From NCBI GenBank assembly GCA_965220045.1, contig OZ244803.1, forward strand, positions 1,116,001 through 1,180,000: a stretch of 64,000 nucleotides of DNA. The letters are read 5' to 3'. Made by a program: the position numbers and the translations under genes. Position 1 is the first letter of the stretch, and the number at the start of each line of letters is the position of its first letter. Below, in pieces: positions 60,726 to 64,000 of the stretch. Origin of the DNA: VXOZ01 sp965220045. GTDB taxonomy: Bacteria > Chloroflexota > UBA11872 > VXOZ01. Under the pieces are notes generated by a model, which was given only the letters and a program-made list of their open reading frames with translations, did not search any database and had not been told where the DNA came from.

Positions 60726-62399
60726 GTGTCAGTAGTTCGGACCCTGGTTGATGCCAAAGTGCCCATGCGGGACGGCGTGGCCCTATCGGCCGACATATTC
60801 TTGCCGCCGCAGGCAGAGCCGGCGCCAACGGTGCTCGTGCGCACGCCGTACGGCAATAACACGGACCTTCACATCGAGAAAGGGCGCAAACTGGCGAGCC
60901 AGGGCTATGCCGCGGTGATCCAGGACGTACGCGGCCGGTGGGATTCCGATGGCTCCTACTACCCGGTGAACAATGAAGCCGATGACGGGCACGATACGGT
61001 TGAATGGATTGCGGAGCAACCCTGGAGTACCGGCAAGATCGGCATGGCGGGTGGTTCGTACCTGGGCATCACGCAGTGGACAGCGGCGTGGCGCGGCAGC
61101 CCGCATCTGACCTGTATTGCGCCGCGTGTCGCCCCGTGCGACTTCTATGATTCGCCGGGATACACCAATGGCGCTTTGCAGCTCGGCGTTCTTGCCACGT
61201 GGGGCTCGCGGACTCATGGCCGCACGGCCCAGAACATCGAGTACGAGGACTGGGTACGCGTCTTTCGCACGCTGCCCGTGGCCGACGTCACGACGGAGAT
61301 TGGCCGTGACCTGGACTTTTGGAAAGACTGGATCCGCCATCCCCATTACGACGACTACTGGAAGCCTTCCAGCAATAGCGAGCACTGGCAGCATGTCGCT
61401 GCGCCCGCCTACAACATGGGCGGCTGGTTCGACCTCTATTCCAAAGCTACGTTCGACAACTGGAACGAACTGCGCCTGCGCGGCAGCTCGGCTGAGGCCC
61501 GGCAGAGTCAACTCATCATGGGGGCGTGGCCGCATGGGCTCTCAACCTCGCGGGTTACGGGTCAAGTAGACTTCGGCGCAGATTCAATGGTAGACCTGGA
61601 TGGGGAAGAACTGCGCTGGTTTGATTACTGGCTAAAGGGGGAGCAGAACGGCATCCTCGACGAACCGCCCTTGCGGCTCTTCATCATGGGGCGCAATGAG
61701 TGGCGGAGCGAGCACGAGTGGCCGCTGGCGCGTACGGACTGGCAGCAGTGGTACTTCCATTCGCAAGGCGGCGCAAACACGCTCAAGGGTGACGGCAGCC
61801 TTTCTACCGACGTACCGGCGGACGAACCCTCAGACAGTTTCACGTACGACCCGATCGCTCCGGTCCCGACGCTTGGCGGCAACAACTGCTGCTCGCCGCA
61901 CATTGTACCGTGGGGGCCCTACGACCAGCAGAACATAGAGATGCGCCAGGATGTCTTGTGCTACACCAGCGAACCGCTCAAGAGCGAGGTGGAGGTGACA
62001 GGCCCAATCAAGGTGGTGCTCTACGCCGCCAGCGATCGACCGGACACGGACTGGACGGCCAAACTGGTAGACGTCCACCCGGACGGCCGTGCTCTTAGCC
62101 TGTGTGACGGCATCGTGCGCGCGCGATTCCGCGAGGGACGGGAAACGTATTCACTCATCGATCCCGGCACCGTGTACGAGTACGAGATTGACCTCTGGGT
62201 GATCGGCAACGTCTTTCTTGCCGGACATCAAATCCGGATTGAAATCTCGTCCAGCAACTTCCCGCGTTTCGATCGCAATCTCAACACCGGCAGTGAGAAC
62301 AATGGCTTGGAGGACCGCTGGGAGCTCGCCCACCAGACGGTGCTCCACAGCAAGGCGTATCCTTCCCACATTCTCTTGCCGGTGATTCCCGCTTCGTGA
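60726..62399 (+). CDS. CocE/NonD family hydrolase (X-Pro dipeptidyl-peptidase type)
   Basis: 557 residues. Serine hydrolase with the alpha/beta core: the nucleophile is S111 in GGSYLG, preceded by the oxyanion region (YGNNTD, DVRGRWDSDG). The C-terminal beta-sandwich domain (from about 380) matches the X-Pro dipeptidyl-peptidase C-terminal fold. Relatives include cocaine esterase and glutaryl-7-ACA acylase; substrate unknown. GTG start with AGGAGG eight bases upstream. It is convergent with ftsZ across a perfect palindromic terminator. Confidence 0.92.
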   Translation: MSVVRTLVDAKVPMRDGVALSADIFLPPQAEPAPTVLVRTPYGNNTDLHIEKGRKLASQGYAAVIQDVRGRWDSDGSYYPVNNEADDGHDTVEWIAEQPWSTGKIGMAGGSYLGITQWTAAWRGSPHLTCIAPRVAPCDFYDSPGYTNGALQLGVLATWGSRTHGRTAQNIEYEDWVRVFRTLPVADVTTEIGRDLDFWKDWIRHPHYDDYWKPSSNSEHWQHVAAPAYNMGGWFDLYSKATFDNWNELRLRGSSAEARQSQLIMGAWPHGLSTSRVTGQVDFGADSMVDLDGEELRWFDYWLKGEQNGILDEPPLRLFIMGRNEWRSEHEWPLARTDWQQWYFHSQGGANTLKGDGSLSTDVPADEPSDSFTYDPIAPVPTLGGNNCCSPHIVPWGPYDQQNIEMRQDVLCYTSEPLKSEVEVTGPIKVVLYAASDRPDTDWTAKLVDVHPDGRALSLCDGIVRARFREGRETYSLIDPGTVYEYEIDLWVIGNVFLAGHQIRIEISSSNFPRFDRNLNTGSENNGLEDRWELAHQTVLHSKAYPSHILLPVIPAS

Positions 62400-62636
62400 A
62401 GCGACCGCGGCTGCGGAATGCCGGCTATTAGCTTTGGCCCCAATGCGCAGCGCGGCCGTTTGTCGCAAGCGCGAGGCAGTCTATAGCAGCATGAAAACGA
62501 ACCATGAGGAAGAACGGGGCGTCAGCTAATTGGGCAGTGACAGATCGCGCCTGCCGGGCGCTGTGAGACAGCGGGCCGGCGGCGCGCAGGGGACGGCGCA
62601 CGTGCGAGAAGGCCATTGAGAAAGTGCCCACGACAA

Positions 62637-62666
62637 AAGGGGCGGAGAGAATTCTCTCCGCCCCTT
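62637..62666. terminator. Palindromic bidirectional terminator between the CocE-type gene and ftsZ
   Basis: Thirty-base perfect palindrome (AAGGGGCGGAGAGAA and complement) followed by CCTTCATTCC on the plus strand and preceded by TTTTGTCG-type sequence on the minus side. 62400-62636 shows no gene. Confidence 0.75.
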
Positions 62667-62699
62667 CCTTCATTCCTTGAATTAGAACGTCAGTGACTG

Positions 62700-63887
62700 T
62701 CAGCGGTCCTGGCGGTTCATGCGTTTCCTCAAGAACGTCGGGACCTCAAGGTCGTGTTCCGTGTCGACGTCGTTCATCTCTTCCTTGCCGATGGGGATGA
62801 CTGAGGGCCGATCTCCTGCATCCGGGCTGCGGGGCTCCGCGGCGCCGCGCGTACTCGGGCGCCGAATGTCTTGCTCGTCGAAGCCAGTGGCAATCACCGT
62901 TATTTGAATATCCGAACTCATTGACTCGTCAATCACGGAGCCGAAGATGATTTGTGCGTCCGGGTCGGCGGCGTTTGAGATAATCTCCGCGGCTTGGGAG
63001 ACTTCGTGCAGACTCATGTCCGGGCCGCCGGTGAAATTCAGCAGAATGCCCTTGGCGCCGTCGATGGACAATTCAAGCAACGGGTTGGCCAAGGCGTCTC
63101 GCACGGCATCCGCGGCACGGTTCTCGCCGCTGCCGTAGCCAATTGCCATATACGCCGTGCCGGAATTCTGCATGATGGCCTTGACGTCATTGAAGTCAAG
63201 GTTTATGAGCCCGGGTTGCGTGATGAGATCGGAAATGCCCTGTACCGCCTGTCGCAAGACCTCATCCGCCAAGCGGAACGCTTCCGTAATCGGTGTATTC
63301 TTGGGCGCAATTTCCAAAATGCGGTCGTTAGGAATAGTAATGAGCGTATCCACGTGCTCTCGCAGTTTGCGCACGCCCTCTTCGCTAATGCGCCTGCGTG
63401 GGACGCCTTCCCATGTAAACGGTCGCGTGACCACTCCGACCGTCAGTGCCGCAATATTGCGGGAGATTTCCCCAATGACGGGTGCGGAGCCGGTACCGGT
63501 GCCGCCACCCATACCGACCGCAATGAACACCATGTCCGAGCCGCGCAGCGCGTCCTGCAACTCCTCGTAGGCTTCCTCCGCCGCCTTCTCCCCTACCGCG
63601 GGCTGACCGCCGGCTCCCAAGCCCTTCGTTAGCTTATCGCCGATTCGGATGCGTCTTTCAGCCTGGGAGCTCATCAAAGTTTGCGCGTCGGTATTCACGG
63701 TAATGAACTCAACGCCGCTCACCCCGCTTTGAATCATGCGGTCTACGGCATTGCCGCCGGCCCCGCCTGCGCCAACCACTTTAATGTGCGCCCACGATTC
63801 CTGGCGCTGCCTCGGGTCCAATCTTCCCGAGTCATCGCTCGAGCTTGAGGGAAGTCGCGAAATGCGGCTTTCTGGATTGTCTGCCAT
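62700..63887 (-). CDS. ftsZ: Cell division protein FtsZ
   Basis: 395 residues. Tubulin-like GTPase that forms the division ring. An N-terminal extension of about 32 residues precedes VVGAGGAGGNAVDRM; the tubulin signature GGGTGTG is at 127-133, and the synergy loop (FNDVKAIMQNSGTAYMAIG) supplies the catalytic aspartates. The C-terminus EVPTFLRKRMN is the conserved peptide that binds FtsA and other partners. ATG 63887 has TAGGGTGG about six bases upstream; a GTG at 63896 is too close. Confidence 0.97.
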   Translation of the reverse strand: MADNPESRISRLPSSSSDDSGRLDPRQRQESWAHIKVVGAGGAGGNAVDRMIQSGVSGVEFITVNTDAQTLMSSQAERRIRIGDKLTKGLGAGGQPAVGEKAAEEAYEELQDALRGSDMVFIAVGMGGGTGTGSAPVIGEISRNIAALTVGVVTRPFTWEGVPRRRISEEGVRKLREHVDTLITIPNDRILEIAPKNTPITEAFRLADEVLRQAVQGISDLITQPGLINLDFNDVKAIMQNSGTAYMAIGYGSGENRAADAVRDALANPLLELSIDGAKGILLNFTGGPDMSLHEVSQAAEIISNAADPDAQIIFGSVIDESMSSDIQITVIATGFDEQDIRRPSTRGAAEPRSPDAGDRPSVIPIGKEEMNDVDTEHDLEVPTFLRKRMNRQDR

Positions 63888-63907
63888 GGCTACCACCCTA
63901 CATTGCG

Positions 63908-64000
63908 TTAACTCATTGGAATAAACGACCGCATGACTGTACCAAGTCTCTCCGCCATCGTACCAAAAACAGCACCCATGGGTCGTCGAACCCGCGAACT
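63908..64000 (-). CDS. ftsA: 3' end of an upstream gene, probably ftsA
   Basis: Thirty codons open from the window edge to a TAA at 63908-63910, ending FGTMAERLGTVMRSFIPMS, which could be an amphipathic terminal helix like the membrane-targeting tail of FtsA. The location directly upstream of ftsZ makes ftsA the expected gene. The fragment is too short for a sequence-based call. Confidence 0.4.
   Translation of the reverse strand, partial: SSRVRRPMGAVFGTMAERLGTVMRSFIPMS

Noticed and set aside
62428..62673. 81-codon minus-strand frame between the CocE-type gene and ftsZ
   Set aside because: It begins inside the palindromic terminator and has no similarity to a known family.
1..64000. CRISPR array, prophage or defence island
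   Set aside because: No regularly spaced direct repeats, phage structural genes or known defence genes were seen on reading the window.

Overview
The window looks like a chromosomal segment of a high-GC free-living bacterium, most probably a member of the Chloroflexota (Dehalococcoidia/SAR202-like or a relative). The main support is gene order: rpmE (L31), a DUF1385 membrane protein, prfA and prmC run consecutively, an arrangement familiar from that phylum, and htpX is directly followed by a PspAB-like gene. The catabolic content (phytanoyl-CoA dioxygenase, Gfo/Idh oxidoreductase, mannonate-dehydratase-like enolase-superfamily enzyme, M81 and M24 family proteins, two SDRs, CocE-type hydrolase) fits a marine or host-associated heterotroph. 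The phylum call is an inference; no rRNA gene is present to confirm it.

Layout. 1-5 kb (mostly minus strand): start of ffh, a sugar nucleotidyltransferase, ftsY, a B-box zinc-finger membrane protein, a small zinc-ribbon protein, an SDR and a phytanoyl-CoA dioxygenase. 5-14.7 kb: Gfo/Idh oxidoreductase, an ArsA-like ATPase, an SDR lacking the catalytic tyrosine, pyrD, then the translation block rpmE-DUF1385-prfA-prmC and a RspA/ManD-like dehydratase. 14.7-16.2 kb: a complete IS481-like insertion sequence with 33-bp terminal inverted repeats, a dispersed palindromic repeat and a tRNA-Arg. 16.2-20.3 kb: a two-gene ABC-2 exporter and an orphan peptide-type binding lipoprotein. 20.4-26.2 kb: two small membrane proteins, moeA carrying an in-frame repeat insertion, an aldehyde dehydrogenase, a gamma carbonic anhydrase and a voltage-gated K+ channel. 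26.5-33.6 kb: a DUF2203 protein, an asymmetric heterodimeric ABC exporter, a CPBP protease, an M24-like protein and rdgB. 34-48 kb: dnaA, trxA, a membrane spermidine-synthase-like protein, lgt, a class III aminotransferase with a nitrilase, chrA, an aldo/keto reductase, the yggS-yggT-yggU-hisS operon, and htpX-pspAB. 48-60.5 kb: a run of eleven minus-strand genes, metG-tatD-polyprenyl synthase-M81-ubiE/menG-bactofilin-like membrane protein-two FemAB-like transferases-GH4 glycosidase-zinc-ribbon membrane protein-MalK-type ATPase. 60.7-64 kb: CocE/NonD hydrolase, then convergent ftsZ and the probable 3' end of ftsA.

How the parts fit. Much of the window is core machinery: protein targeting (ffh, ftsY), lipoprotein maturation (lgt), translation (rpmE, prfA, prmC, hisS, metG, tRNA-Arg), replication initiation (dnaA), division (ftsZ), quinone synthesis (polyprenyl synthase with ubiE/menG), envelope stress (htpX-pspAB) and cell-wall or envelope modification (FemAB pair, bactofilin-like protein). 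Scattered catabolic genes and orphan transporter parts (a binding protein without permeases, a MalK-type ATPase without permeases) suggest uptake of small organics served by components encoded elsewhere.

The most unusual items are: a palindromic repeat family, one copy cluster of which is translated inside moeA; a possible RNA switch in the htpX leader, where one segment can pair with either of two others, the second abutting the ribosome-binding site; a two-hairpin leader upstream of rpmE; and an IS whose transposase ribosome-binding site sits at the foot of an inverted repeat. No CRISPR array, prophage or recognisable defence island was seen.
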